Assembly: GCF_001750145.1 (NCBI RefSeq)
Contig: NZ_CP015732.1
Span: 1,984,001-2,048,000, forward strand
Origin: Arthrobacter sp. U41
GTDB lineage: Bacteria; Actinomycetota; Actinomycetes; Actinomycetales; Micrococcaceae
Direction: 5' to 3'
Length of the DNA: 64,000 nucleotides
Shown: piece by piece, positions 15,219 to 25,115 of the stretch
Numbering within the stretch: position 1 is the stretch's first letter
How the letters are laid out: the number at the start of each line of letters is the position of its first letter
Position numbers and translations under genes: made by a program
The notes under the pieces: generated by a model
The model's database searches: none
The model's input: the letters and a program-made list of their open reading frames with translations, nothing else
What the model was told of the DNA's origin: nothing

Positions 15219-16938
15219 CCTCGATTTTTCATGATGCTCGTTGATGGCCGCTGATTTGTGGCGGCGGCTGGTGGGCGGTTGTTTTCTGTTTTCGGGCAGT
15301 CTGGTGTGGCCTGTTGGTTCGCCTGGGTTGGCGCCGGTTCCACTTCCGGGTGATCGCGCTGTTCGTTGGGACAGGATGAGGTCCACGATCAGCCGGTAGA
15401 AGGAACAAGCCCTTTGCTGAGGCGGTCGGTGTTCTCCAGAAGCAGTTTCAGGAGGTCTTTCTCGGGCGCTGTTTCCGGGAGCAGGAGCTGGTGGCGGCGG
15501 GCGCGGGTGATGATTTTCCCGGCTGTCGCGAAGAGCCGGTAGCGCCAGCGTTTGATGTCCCAGGCCTTGGCGTGGTGGCCGTCCGGGAGGGCAGCGAGCT
15601 GGATCCAGGAAACCAGGTTGAAGGCCAGCGCGGCGATGTTGGCCCAGGCCTGGTTCGCGGCGAAATCGAAGAACGGCAGCTTGCCCAGGCCAGTGTTTTT
15701 CAGGGTCTTGATCCGGTTCTCACACCGGCCCCGGGCCCGGTGTCTGGCATCCAGGAACGGCCCGTGCCAGCGCGGGGAATTGGTCAGGAACGCGGTGATC
15801 CGGTGCCCGTCGACATCGAGCAGCGTCGGCTGCGCTCCGGGGTGCAGCGGCTCGGCGCGGAGGAACAGGTTCGTGCCCGGCGGGTAATCGGTGCGCGGGA
15901 TGACGTCGGTGGCGTTGATGACCCACGCATCGGTCCGGTCGTTTCCGGACTGGTCCAGGGCCGGCTGCCAGTACTCTTTGTCGTTGATCCAGTCGATCAT
16001 GTGCGCCTTGCCCAACGGCAGCGCGAAGCTGGTGGAGAACTGCACGCCAAGGCTGTGCAGATGCCAGAGGAACTTCCGTGAGGCCCCGGCACTGTCGGTA
16101 CGGACCAACACCTTCTCCCCGGCCAGGGCCCCGGCCTCGTTGAAGAAGCTCTCGGGAAGTTGGGCTGCGGCCGTGTGGAAGACCCGGATGTGGTCCTCGG
16201 CGCTGTTCGCTCCGGCGTTGCCGGGCCGCAGCACGGCGGCGAGGATCTCCCCGGAACCGTTGCCGCCGCCGTAATCGACGCTGGCGATGAACGGGGCGAA
16301 CCCGTAGCCACCCTTGTAGGTGCCGGCCACGTTCTCCTTATCCGAATGCGAGGTCACGAGCGTCGCGTCGAGGTCGATGATCAGCGGGTCCGCGGCGGTC
16401 GCGGCCAGTGCCGGGTTCCGGTCCCCGGCGGCGTCCCAGGCCCTGGTCCGCAGTTCCCGGGTAAGGGTTTCAAATCCGTAGCCGAACAGCTCCGGGTTCG
16501 CCACGGTGCGTTCGAAGAACCGGGACACGGTCGCGTTCGAGGGCAGCTGACCGAAGACCCCCGGCGAGGAACGCAGGATGTCCAGGTCCGAGGCGTGTTC
16601 GCCTCCGGCGGCGAGCATCGCGGCCAAAGAACCAACCAGCCGGCCAGGCCGGTGTTTCGCGCCAGAGGGAACAAACTGGCCCAGCCTGTCCTCACACAGC
16701 CTGCCGAAACCCAGCGCATCCATGAAGCCGGTGAGCACCGAAACCCCGGCGTGGGAGATCAGCGACTGGCCGGTGAAACTGACCGGCAGGGACGGAAAAA
16801 CAACGGTAGACTTCTGCATCGAAAGGGTGCTCCCTCGCTCGGCAAATAACGGTCTCGACAACCACTATTTTCCCAGTTCAGAGCACCCTTTCCCTGATTA
16901 ACACGCCATCCCGCCGGACCCGCCATGAAAACCTAGGG
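15219..16938 (-). mobile_element. IS1380-family insertion sequence, complete (about 1.72 kb)
   Basis: A single transposase gene on the minus strand is bounded by imperfect terminal inverted repeats: CCTCGATTTTTCATG at 15219 and, as reverse complement, CCCTAGGTTTTCATG ending at 16938 (they share CC and TTTTCATG). A TTAG direct repeat flanks the element. Size, repeat style and 4-bp duplication all fit IS1380. The intact transposase and duplication suggest a recent, possibly still mobile copy. It sits between two genes; its right end is 64 bp before the start of the FAD oxidase gene. The region 15219-15388 holds the left end and no gene. Confidence 0.88.
15389..16819 (-). CDS. IS1380-family transposase (DDE)
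   Basis: About 476 aa from the preferred start MQKSTVVFPSLPVSFTG (ATG at 16817-16819); an in-frame upstream start at 16861 would add 14 aa. Family motifs are DLDATLVTSHSDKE (first catalytic Asp), ARGRCENRIKTLKNTGLGKLPF (C-terminal Glu region) and the mid-protein VLVRTDSAGASRKFLWHL. The gene fills most of the element, is uninterrupted, and its product should catalyse cut-and-paste transposition. Nothing else is encoded in the IS. Confidence 0.93.
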   Translation of the reverse strand: MQKSTVVFPSLPVSFTGQSLISHAGVSVLTGFMDALGFGRLCEDRLGQFVPSGAKHRPGRLVGSLAAMLAAGGEHASDLDILRSSPGVFGQLPSNATVSRFFERTVANPELFGYGFETLTRELRTRAWDAAGDRNPALAATAADPLIIDLDATLVTSHSDKENVAGTYKGGYGFAPFIASVDYGGGNGSGEILAAVLRPGNAGANSAEDHIRVFHTAAAQLPESFFNEAGALAGEKVLVRTDSAGASRKFLWHLHSLGVQFSTSFALPLGKAHMIDWINDKEYWQPALDQSGNDRTDAWVINATDVIPRTDYPPGTNLFLRAEPLHPGAQPTLLDVDGHRITAFLTNSPRWHGPFLDARHRARGRCENRIKTLKNTGLGKLPFFDFAANQAWANIAALAFNLVSWIQLAALPDGHHAKAWDIKRWRYRLFATAGKIITRARRHQLLLPETAPEKDLLKLLLENTDRLSKGLVPSTG

Positions 16939-16942
16939 TTAG
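16939..16942 (+). repeat. right target-site duplication of the IS1380 element
   Basis: TTAG directly after the right IS end, matching 15215-15218. Confidence 0.75.
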
Positions 16943-17001
16943 CTCCCCACGGCGCGGCGGCGGCTTAGACTGAAAGCCGGATTCAACGAACTGGAGACCG
17001 C

Positions 17002-18369
17002 ATGAGCATCATTGACGAGCTCACCTCTGCCCTGGGCACGGCGAAAGTCGCCCTGGACGCCCCCGCCCTGACCGTCTATGCCGTGGACCAGGCGCCGGTG
17101 CTGGATTACCAGGTGCCGCAGGCCGTCGTCCTGGCCGAAACCGTCGAAGACGTCCAGGCCGCCGTCCGTGCCTGCGCCGCCCACGGGGTGCCGCTGGTGG
17201 CCCGCGGCGCCGGGACCGGTGTCTCGGGGGGTGCGCACGCCAGCAAGGACTGCATCGTGCTGAGCCTGGAACGGATGAACCGCATCCTCGACCTCAACCC
17301 CGACGACGAGACAGCCGTCGTCGAACCCGGGGTCATCAACGCGGACCTCAACGCGGCCGCCGCGGTCCACGGACTCATGTATGCCCCCGACCCCGCCAGC
17401 TTCAAGGTCTCCACGATCGGCGGCAACGTGGCCACCAACGCCGGAGGCCTGCGCTGCGCCAAGTACGGGGTGACGCGCGACTCCGTGCTCGCGCTGGACG
17501 TCGTCCTGGCGGACGGCTCGCTTATCCATACCGGCCACCAGACCTTCAAGGGCGTCGCCGGCTATGACCTCACCGGGCTGTTCGTCGGCTCCGAAGGAAC
17601 CCTTGGCGTTGTTGTCGGGATCACCGTCCGGCTCAAGTACCTCCCGCAGGACGTGCACACGATCGCCGCCTTCTACCCGGACTTCCGCAGCGCCGCGGCA
17701 GGCGTCCTCGCCGTAGGCAGGGCACGCGTGCAGCCGGCAATCATGGAACTGCTCGACAGCGGCACCCTTGTCCGGCTCGACGAGCTCCACGGCTCGGACC
17801 TGGCCTCCAGGGGACAGTCCCTGCTGCTGATCCAGACCGACGGCTTCGGCGCCGCGGCCGAGGCAGCGGCGATCCGGCCGGTCCTCGTCGCCGGCGGCGC
17901 GGTGGTCACCATGGAAGCCAGCGCCGAGGCGGAGCAACTGGTGGACCTGCGGCGCAACAGCCGCGGGGTGGAGGTCGACGACGAATACCGGGTGGGCGAG
18001 GACGTCGCCGTTCCCCGTTCCCGGCTGGTCGACTATGTGGAGGCCCTTGAAACCATGGCAGCCTCGCACCGGGTCAAGCTCAAGGTGGTCGCACACGCCG
18101 GCGACGGGAACCTGCATCCGACCTTCTGGGTGGACCGGGTGGACAAGACTGTCGCCGCGGACGCCATGGAGCGCCTTGGGGCCGCCCTGGACGAGTCCAT
18201 TACGGTCGCCCTGGCCATCGGCGGCACCATCACCGGGGAGCACGGGATCGGCCAGTACAAGCTGCGCTGGCTCGGGCTGGAACAGAAGGAACCCGTGCGC
18301 GAACTGCAGCGCCGGATCAAGGAGCTCTTCGACCCGGCCGGCATCCTGAACCCCGGCAAGGCGATCTAG
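17002..18369 (+). CDS. FAD-linked oxidase, D-lactate dehydrogenase / glycolate oxidase GlcD type
   Basis: A 455-aa flavoprotein that should oxidise a D-2-hydroxyacid (D-lactate, glycolate or similar) to the 2-oxoacid. The PCMH-type FAD domain (about residues 30-210) contains VPLVARGAGTGVSGGAH and TIGGNVATNAGGLRCAKYGVT. The C-terminal FAD-oxidase domain contains KVVAHAGDGNLHPTFW, GTITGEHGIGQYK and the terminal FDPAGILNPGKAI. The ATG at 17002 has a GGAG ribosome site 6 bp upstream. A TAGACT hexamer at 16966-16971 is a likely -10; its -35 position lies within about 10 bp of the IS1380 end, so expression may have been changed by the insertion. No GlcE/GlcF partners are adjacent. Confidence 0.9.
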   Translation: MSIIDELTSALGTAKVALDAPALTVYAVDQAPVLDYQVPQAVVLAETVEDVQAAVRACAAHGVPLVARGAGTGVSGGAHASKDCIVLSLERMNRILDLNPDDETAVVEPGVINADLNAAAAVHGLMYAPDPASFKVSTIGGNVATNAGGLRCAKYGVTRDSVLALDVVLADGSLIHTGHQTFKGVAGYDLTGLFVGSEGTLGVVVGITVRLKYLPQDVHTIAAFYPDFRSAAAGVLAVGRARVQPAIMELLDSGTLVRLDELHGSDLASRGQSLLLIQTDGFGAAAEAAAIRPVLVAGGAVVTMEASAEAEQLVDLRRNSRGVEVDDEYRVGEDVAVPRSRLVDYVEALETMAASHRVKLKVVAHAGDGNLHPTFWVDRVDKTVAADAMERLGAALDESITVALAIGGTITGEHGIGQYKLRWLGLEQKEPVRELQRRIKELFDPAGILNPGKAI

Positions 18370-18413
18370 CGGGGCCGTGACCCCGCTGTCCCGCATCCCG
18401 GGGCAGCGGAAAC

Positions 18414-19832
18414 CTAGTCGTCGGAGTCCGGGTACTCGTCGATGGATTCCTCGGTGCCGTAGCGGGATTCCTCGGTCTCCACCTCCAGGATCTTCAGCAG
18501 TCCCGTGTCCGGGTTCAGCATGATGGCCGACTCGTCCCGGCGATGACGAAGTTCGGAGTCAATGTAGGACTGCACCGCTTCGGCCAGCGGGATGTGCCGG
18601 TTCTCCTTTTCGGACATGTACCAGCGGTGCTCCAGGATCTCGTGCACGGCCTCCGCCGGCTCCAGCTTCCCGGAAAGGTCGCGCGGGATGGACCGGACAA
18701 TGGGTTCGAAAATCTGGCTGACCCACAGGTGGGCGCTGTATTCCTCGTCCATCCCGGGGTTGTTGTCGGCCCGGAAGCTGTCCATGTCGTTCAGGAGCCG
18801 GCGCGCCTGGTTTTCCTGCGCGTCCAGGCCGGTCAGGCGAAGCAGCCGGCGCTGGTGGTGCCCTGCGTCGACCACCTTGGGCTGGAGCTGGATGGTGGAA
18901 CCGTTCTGCGTCGTCTTGATCATGTACTCCTCGACGTCGAACCCCAGCTCGTTGAGCTTCCGGATGCGGGCGGCCACCCGCCAGCGTTCGCCGATCTCGA
19001 ACGATTCCTTCTCGGTCAGCTCGGTCCAGAGGCGCCGGTAGCTGTCCATGATGAGTTCGCTGGTGGCCACGGGGTCAACTTTTTCCTCGATGAGCCCGCC
19101 GTCGAGCAGGTCCATGAGTTCACCGGCAATGTTGACGCGGGCGATCTCCAGATCGTATTCGCGCTGTCCGGTGGAGAGATCCGGATACAGCTCGCCCGTC
19201 TCCGCGTCCACGAGGTAGGCGGCGAACGCGCCGGCATCGCGGCGGAACAATGTGTTGGAAAGCGAGACGTCGCCCCAGTAGAACCCGATCAGGTGCAGGC
19301 GGACCAGCAGCAGGGCCTGGGCGTCAATCAGCCGGGTGAGGGTGTCCTTGCGCAGCATCTGCGAGAAGAGCGCGCGGTACGGCATGGAGAACTTCAGGTG
19401 CCGGGTGACCAGGACGGGGTTCAGCGGCCGGCCGTCAGGGGTGGTGCGCCCGGTGATGACCGCTACCGGTTCCACGCAGGGGACGTCCAGCCGGGCGAGC
19501 TTGCGCAGCATGTGGTACTCATGGCGGGCCACGTGTTCCGAGGTTTCCTTGATGGCGATGACGGAACCGCCCAGATGGGCGAAACGCACAATGTGGCGGG
19601 AGATGCCGCGCGGGAGCGCGGCGAGATACTCGGCCGGCCACTCCTCCAGGGCGATATGCCACGGCAGGTCCAGGAGCTCAGGCTCGGTGGCGGCGGCGGT
19701 GATGCTCAGCGAACTCGAGGCCACGGAACCTTTGCTGTCGTTGGCGCTGGCGGCTTCGAACCGGGGCAGTTTGCCGATCTGGCCGTAGTCGGTCGGTTCG
19801 TCGTGCCAGTGGGCGCTGTTTTCCTCGGTCAT
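18414..19832 (-). CDS. DUF4032 protein with an N-terminal kinase-like fold
   Basis: A 472-aa protein starting MTEENSAHWHDEPTDYGQIG; the upstream extension lacks a ribosome site. The N-terminal half resembles small lipopolysaccharide-kinase-like folds: GGSVIAIKETSEHVARHEYHML (lysine region), GFYWGDVSLSNTLFRR (catalytic-loop-like Asp and Asn) and AYLVDAETGELYPDLS (metal-binding-like Asp). The C-terminal half, from about residue 230, matches the DUF4032 signature region (RWRVAARIRKLNELGFDVEEY, LQPKVVDAGHHQRRLLRLTGLDAQENQARRLLNDM). The function is unknown; kinase activity is inference. It is convergent with the FAD oxidase and separated from the upstream ABC ATPase gene by a terminator, so it is probably transcribed on its own. 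Confidence 0.82.
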   Translation of the reverse strand: MTEENSAHWHDEPTDYGQIGKLPRFEAASANDSKGSVASSSLSITAAATEPELLDLPWHIALEEWPAEYLAALPRGISRHIVRFAHLGGSVIAIKETSEHVARHEYHMLRKLARLDVPCVEPVAVITGRTTPDGRPLNPVLVTRHLKFSMPYRALFSQMLRKDTLTRLIDAQALLLVRLHLIGFYWGDVSLSNTLFRRDAGAFAAYLVDAETGELYPDLSTGQREYDLEIARVNIAGELMDLLDGGLIEEKVDPVATSELIMDSYRRLWTELTEKESFEIGERWRVAARIRKLNELGFDVEEYMIKTTQNGSTIQLQPKVVDAGHHQRRLLRLTGLDAQENQARRLLNDMDSFRADNNPGMDEEYSAHLWVSQIFEPIVRSIPRDLSGKLEPAEAVHEILEHRWYMSEKENRHIPLAEAVQSYIDSELRHRRDESAIMLNPDTGLLKILEVETEESRYGTEESIDEYPDSDD

Positions 19833-19897
19833 GAACCAATTCTTCCGTACTAAGGGCGGCGGCCCTAACGATTGGGTTGTGCAAGGGATGTTAAAGC

Positions 19898-19934
19898 CCG
19901 ACGGCGGCCCTCCAAAGGGGAGGACCGCCGTCGG
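19898..19934 (-). terminator. terminator between the ABC ATPase and DUF4032 genes
   Basis: On the minus strand CCGACGGCGG and CCGCCGTCGG arms with additional pairing toward the loop form a long stem, followed by GCTTTAAC. The arms nearly repeat those of the hairpin after groEL at 48803-48838. Confidence 0.75.
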
Positions 19935-19952
19935 ATGCGTCATGCGGGAAAA

Positions 19953-21035
<1,083 letters not shown>

Positions 21036-21292
21036 AGTTATCAATCCCTTCACCGGCAGGTACGTGCCGGACGATCCGTAGTGAATGGTCTTATTATTCA
21101 GTTGGTAATTCAGTTGTCCGCACCTGATCGTGCGCATACTCCCCGGCCGGAGCCGAGGAGTATCCAATGACGCCGCACGGTACTTGTGCGCCACATCACA
21201 ACCAGAGTATGTCAGATTTATACTGAATGGGTTAAAAAGTTACGGATGTCACACGTGATTCGGCTTACGGGACCTCTGACATGAGCTAGGGG

Positions 21293-22105
21293 TCACAGGC
21301 CGAGGGCGCGCTTGCGTTCCCGCAGCAGGGCCTCCAGAAGCTCGGCAACGTGCACCGGGGACTCGATCCGGAACTGGGCCTGGGTGAAGTCCAGACCCAC
21401 CTTCACGCCAAGGTCCCCGGGGAGCAGGCTGGCCAGGGCGTCCTCGTCGGTGGTGTCATCACCGGCGAAGATGGTGGCAGTGGCGCCAGTGGCCTGGCGC
21501 AGGAAGGCGACGCCTTCCCCCTTCGAGGCGTGCACCACGGAAGCCTCCAGCACGCGGTTGCCGCTCTTCAGGAAGACGCCGGGCCGGTCCTGCAGGATGG
21601 CGCGGGCCGCGGCCACGGCGTCCTCGGCGACGTCGTCCGCCGCAAGCCGGGTGTGCAGTACGACGGCGGCGGGCTTGTCCTCCAGCAGGGTGCCCGGTGC
21701 CAGCTCCACGATGCCCTCCAGCTCGCGCCGGACGTCGGCCAGCAGATCCCGGCGGGCGTCATCGAGTTCCAGGGTCGAGGAGCCGGGTCCCATCCACACT
21801 TCGGCGCCGTGGCTGCCGATCAGGAGTGTCTTCTCCGGGGGAAAAGCGACCGCCCGCAGGCTGTCCAGTGCACGGCCGGAGATGAGCGCCGTCGCCGTCC
21901 GCGGAAGTTCGGTGAGGGCGGCAAAGGCCGCTGCCGAGCGGGGCAGGGCACGCGCATCCCCGGCGTGGTCCACCAGCGGGGCCATCGTGCCGTCGAAGTC
22001 CATCGCGACCAGCAGGTGCTCCGTTGCGGCGATCCGGTGCAGGGCGTCGAGCAGCTCCGGGGAGAGCGCGAGCGGGGTCTGCTTTGGTGCGTGCTCAGGA
22101 GTCAT
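21293..22105 (-). CDS. otsB: trehalose-6-phosphate phosphatase OtsB
   Basis: A 270-aa HAD-superfamily phosphatase that removes phosphate from trehalose-6-phosphate. HAD motif I is AMDFDGTMAPL (D36, D38), motif II includes TALISGRALDSLR, and motif IV is IFAGDDTTDEDAL; SKGEGVAFLRQ carries the motif III lysine region. Length is normal for OtsB. The ATG at 22103-22105 lies inside the 3' end of otsA (11-bp overlap), so the pair is translationally coupled. Confidence 0.94.
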   Translation of the reverse strand: MTPEHAPKQTPLALSPELLDALHRIAATEHLLVAMDFDGTMAPLVDHAGDARALPRSAAAFAALTELPRTATALISGRALDSLRAVAFPPEKTLLIGSHGAEVWMGPGSSTLELDDARRDLLADVRRELEGIVELAPGTLLEDKPAAVVLHTRLAADDVAEDAVAAARAILQDRPGVFLKSGNRVLEASVVHASKGEGVAFLRQATGATATIFAGDDTTDEDALASLLPGDLGVKVGLDFTQAQFRIESPVHVAELLEALLRERKRALGL

Positions 22106-23594
22106 CGCGGATTACCTTTTCTTCCAGTGCGCCCAGGAAATCGGAAGACCAGCGATCGACGTCGTGGTCCAGGATCTGCTTGCGCATCGCACGCATCCGT
22201 CGGGCGGCCTCCGTTGGCTGCATGTTGACGGCCCTCATGATTGTGTCCTTGAGGCCGTCGATATCGTGCGGATTCATCAGCAGGGCCTGCTTGAGCTGGT
22301 CCGCGGCGCCGGCGAACTCGCTCAGCACGAGGGCGCCGTCATTGTTGGTACGGGCGGTGACGTATTCCTTGGCCACGAGGTTCATTCCGTCCCGCAGGGC
22401 GGTGACGAGCATAACGTCCGCCGCCAGGTACAGCGCCACCATCTCCTCGACCGGGTAGTTGTGGTTCAGGTAGCGGACCGCCGTGTTTTGCAGGGTGTCA
22501 TAGGTGCCGTTGATGTGGCCGACCGTGCCCTCGACTTCTTCGCGCAGCAGGCGGTAGTGTTCCACGCGCTCCCGGCTGGGGCTGGCGACCTGGATCAGTG
22601 CGGCATCCTCCACCGTCACTTTGCCGTCGGCCAGGAGTTCCTCGTAGGCCTTGAGCCGGTGCGGGATCCCCTTGGTGTAATCGAGGCGGTCGACGCCGAG
22701 CAGGACCGTCTTAGGGTTGCCGAGATCCTGGCGGATCTGGCGGGCGCGTTCGATGATTTCGGGCTTCCGGGCGAGTCCGCTGATTTGCTGGACGTCAATC
22801 GAGATGGGGAACGCCTGGGCCCGGGCGATGTGGGTGGTCGCTCCGTCGCTTCCCTTGACGTGGATCTGCTGCCGCTTGACGCTGGCGCCGAGGAAGCGGC
22901 GGGCGGAACGCATAAAGTTGCCGGCGTCGCTGCTGCGCTGGAATCCGACCAGGTCGGCGCCGAGCAGCCCATCGATGATTGCGCGGCGCCACGGCAGCTG
23001 GGCGAAGATCTCCGGCGGGGGGAAGGGGATGTGGTTGAAGAACCCGATCTTCAGGTCCGGACGCGCCTCGCGCAGCATCTTGGGGACGAGCTGGAGCTGG
23101 TAGTCCTGGACCCAGACCGTGGCGCCGGGGTTGGCATGTCGAATGACGGCGTCCGCGAACCGGCGGTTGACCTCGCGGTAGGAGTCCCACCAGGTCCGGT
23201 GGAACTCCGGCGGGGCAATCACGTCGTGATAGAGCGGCCAGAGTGTGGAGTTGGAGAAGCCTTCGTAGAAGAATTCGATGTCATGCGTGCTCAGCTGGAC
23301 CGGAACGAGGTCGATGCCGCCGTGACTGAAGGGCTCGACGTTCTCATCCGGGGCGCCGTGCCAGCCGACCCACGCGCCGTCGGTCTTGGTCATCATGGGG
23401 GCCAGGGCAGTGACCAGGCCGCCGGGGGAGCGGCGCCAGCCGCCCTCGCAGCCCGGCTCGTCCGAGGCGCAGCGATCGACCGGCAGGCGGTTGGACACCA
23501 CCATAAAGTCATACTGCGGATCCGTGTCGCCGGCGCCGTGGGCGGCCGGGCTCTCGGTTTCCGGATCCGTTTCGGCGTGTTTCGTTGCCTGCAT
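22095..23594 (-). CDS. otsA: alpha,alpha-trehalose-phosphate synthase (UDP-forming) OtsA
   Basis: A 499-aa GT20 glycosyltransferase that makes trehalose-6-phosphate from a nucleotide-glucose and glucose-6-phosphate. It contains FMVVSNRLPVDR, RRSPGGLVTALAPMM, TVWVQDYQLQLVPKMLR, IGFFNHIPFPPPEIFAQLPW, LLGVDRLDYTKGIPHRLKAYE and, near the end, LRDGMNLVAKEYV and GALVLSEFAGAADQL, all hallmark OtsA blocks. The first 30 residues are an acidic extension of little conservation. The ATG at 23592-23594 has a GGGGGT ribosome site. Together with otsB it supplies trehalose de novo, complementing TreS. Confidence 0.96.
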   Translation of the reverse strand: MQATKHAETDPETESPAAHGAGDTDPQYDFMVVSNRLPVDRCASDEPGCEGGWRRSPGGLVTALAPMMTKTDGAWVGWHGAPDENVEPFSHGGIDLVPVQLSTHDIEFFYEGFSNSTLWPLYHDVIAPPEFHRTWWDSYREVNRRFADAVIRHANPGATVWVQDYQLQLVPKMLREARPDLKIGFFNHIPFPPPEIFAQLPWRRAIIDGLLGADLVGFQRSSDAGNFMRSARRFLGASVKRQQIHVKGSDGATTHIARAQAFPISIDVQQISGLARKPEIIERARQIRQDLGNPKTVLLGVDRLDYTKGIPHRLKAYEELLADGKVTVEDAALIQVASPSRERVEHYRLLREEVEGTVGHINGTYDTLQNTAVRYLNHNYPVEEMVALYLAADVMLVTALRDGMNLVAKEYVTARTNNDGALVLSEFAGAADQLKQALLMNPHDIDGLKDTIMRAVNMQPTEAARRMRAMRKQILDHDVDRWSSDFLGALEEKVIRDDS

Positions 23595-23773
23595 TTGTGA
23601 CCCCCTGGGGTTCGCTCGTGGCTCCTATCCACCCTATCGGGGCGGAATCCCCTGTGCTATTCGCCGGTCGGGCTGCCCGCAGGAAGGTTGAAAGCGCAAG
23701 TTCCCAGTTTTCTCCCCTAAAATGATGAATTGCCACCCAGTGGACACCACCGGCCGATCGACCCGAGGAACCA

Positions 23774-24664
23774 ATGAGCCCCGCAAACGAACCCCGTCAG
23801 TCCAAAACAGAGCGAACTGCCGCGGCCCGCGAGAAAGCCCGTGAGATCCGTGAGGCGCAGCTGAAGAAGGACAAACGCAATAAGCTGCTCATCGGCTGGG
23901 GCATCGTCGCCGCTGTCATCGCCATCATTATTGTCGTGGCGCTGGTCGTGACCTCAAACATTCAGAACAACGCCCCGGTCGCTGACGAGGGACCCACCCC
24001 GGCGAACGGCAACGTTTACGGCGGCGTCACCCTGCTCGCCAACTCCGAGGTCGCGAGGACCGAACCCGCGACCGTCAGGATCGCCGACCTCCCTTCCGCC
24101 CCGGCCACGCCGCCGGCGCAGGTGACCGCGCCCGGTGCGGAAGCTGAGGCCGGCAAGCCGGTCAAGGTGGTCCTCTACATCGACTTCATCTGCCCCGTTT
24201 GCAAGAACTTCGAAACCCAGTACAACGAGTCGCTCACGAACCTCCGCAACGAGGGCAAGATCTCGGTCGAATACCGCCCGCTGGGCTTCCTGGACTCCCG
24301 TTCCACCACCAACTACTCCTCCCGCGCGGCCAACGCGGCGGCGTGCGTTGTGAACGAGTCGCCGGAGAAGTACGCCGACTTCGTCAATGCCCTTTTTGAG
24401 AAGCAGCCCGCTGAAGGTGGCGCCGGCATCTCCGACGCGGACCTGAAGAAGATGGCAACCGACGTCGGGGCCAAGAGCATCGACACGTGCGTCGAGGAGA
24501 AGACCTACCGGCCGTGGGTCAAATACACCACCCAGCAGGCAGCGGCCATCGGTGTCACCGGCACGCCGACCGTCTTCGTCGAGGGCGAGCAGTGGGGCAA
24601 GGGTGCGAGCGCCCAGACCCCGTTCGAGCAGTTCCTCCAGGCCGCCATCGACGCCAAGCAGTAA
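23774..24664 (+). CDS. membrane-anchored DsbA-family thioredoxin-fold protein
   Basis: A 296-aa protein. A charged cytoplasmic N-terminus (residues 1-38, rich in Lys/Arg/Glu) precedes one transmembrane segment (about 39-60, LLIGWGIVAAVIAIIIVVALVV) and an extracytoplasmic DsbA-like domain. The active site is C140-P-V-C143 in YIDFICPVCKNFETQYN. The cis-proline loop is GVTGTPTVFVEGEQW. A third cysteine pair partner lies in AACVVNE and DTCVEEK. The probable role is disulfide formation or isomerisation in exported proteins; direction cannot be told from sequence. ATG at 23774 follows a GAGGAA ribosome site. Monocistronic: a terminator follows. Confidence 0.88.
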   Translation: MSPANEPRQSKTERTAAAREKAREIREAQLKKDKRNKLLIGWGIVAAVIAIIIVVALVVTSNIQNNAPVADEGPTPANGNVYGGVTLLANSEVARTEPATVRIADLPSAPATPPAQVTAPGAEAEAGKPVKVVLYIDFICPVCKNFETQYNESLTNLRNEGKISVEYRPLGFLDSRSTTNYSSRAANAAACVVNESPEKYADFVNALFEKQPAEGGAGISDADLKKMATDVGAKSIDTCVEEKTYRPWVKYTTQQAAAIGVTGTPTVFVEGEQWGKGASAQTPFEQFLQAAIDAKQ

Positions 24665-24689
24665 GCGGCACCGCCCACCAGCAAAACCG

Positions 24690-24729
24690 CAGGCCCGGTT
24701 CCGGATTCTTCCGGGCCGGGCCTGTTTTT
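24690..24729 (+). terminator. terminator after the DsbA-like gene
   Basis: Stem CAGGCCCGG (24690-24698) with CCGGGCCTG (24716-24724), inner CCGG/CCGG pairing, then TTTTT. Confidence 0.88.
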
Positions 24730-24817
24730 ATCACCGGGCATCCGTGGGCTAACCTTATCTAGCGCCCTTTGCGCCAGGCCGCTCATCGCGGTCCGGTGCC
24801 GGCTGGCGCACAGGAAT

Positions 24818-24894
24818 GCCTCCTTAGCTCAGTTGGCCAGAGCACCGCTCTTGTAAAGCGGGGGTCGTCGGTTCGAATCCGACAGGGGGCCCCA
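24818..24894 (+). tRNA. tRNA-Thr (anticodon TGT)
   Basis: Cloverleaf: acceptor GCCTCCT pairs with AGGGGGC (one G-U); the D-arm is AGCTCAGTTGGCCAGAGC; the anticodon arm CCGCTCTTGTAAAGCGG has loop CTTGTAA; the T-arm is GTCGGTTCGAATCCGAC. The 3' CCA is encoded (24892-24894). TGT reads ACA/ACG threonine codons. Confidence 0.95.
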
Positions 24895-24900
24895 CGAAAA

Positions 24901-24948
24901 ACCGCGCCGTCACCGGGAAAAACCCCGGTGGCGGCGCGGTCTTTGTTT
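24901..24948 (+). terminator. terminator after tRNA-Thr
   Basis: A 17-bp stem with one G-U (24901-24917 with 24924-24940), A-rich loop, followed by CTTTGTTT. Confidence 0.85.
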
Positions 24949-25115
24949 GCCCCAGTGAGGACGCACTTCTTCGTCCGCCGGAGTCCTGCCGGCGCCCTGC
25001 GAGGCCAGGGTCTTGACCTGCTGCCCTGCAGGACTAGCGTGGCTAGGACAAGGCTCTGATTCTCTGGCCGGGCCGCCGGGATAACCGGCCGGCCCCAAGT
25101 TGTTTGGGGGACGCT

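Noticed and set aside
16939..18396. Minus-strand frame opposite the FAD oxidase
   Set aside because: Shadow of a gene with full FAD-oxidase motifs; no ribosome site or recognisable domain.
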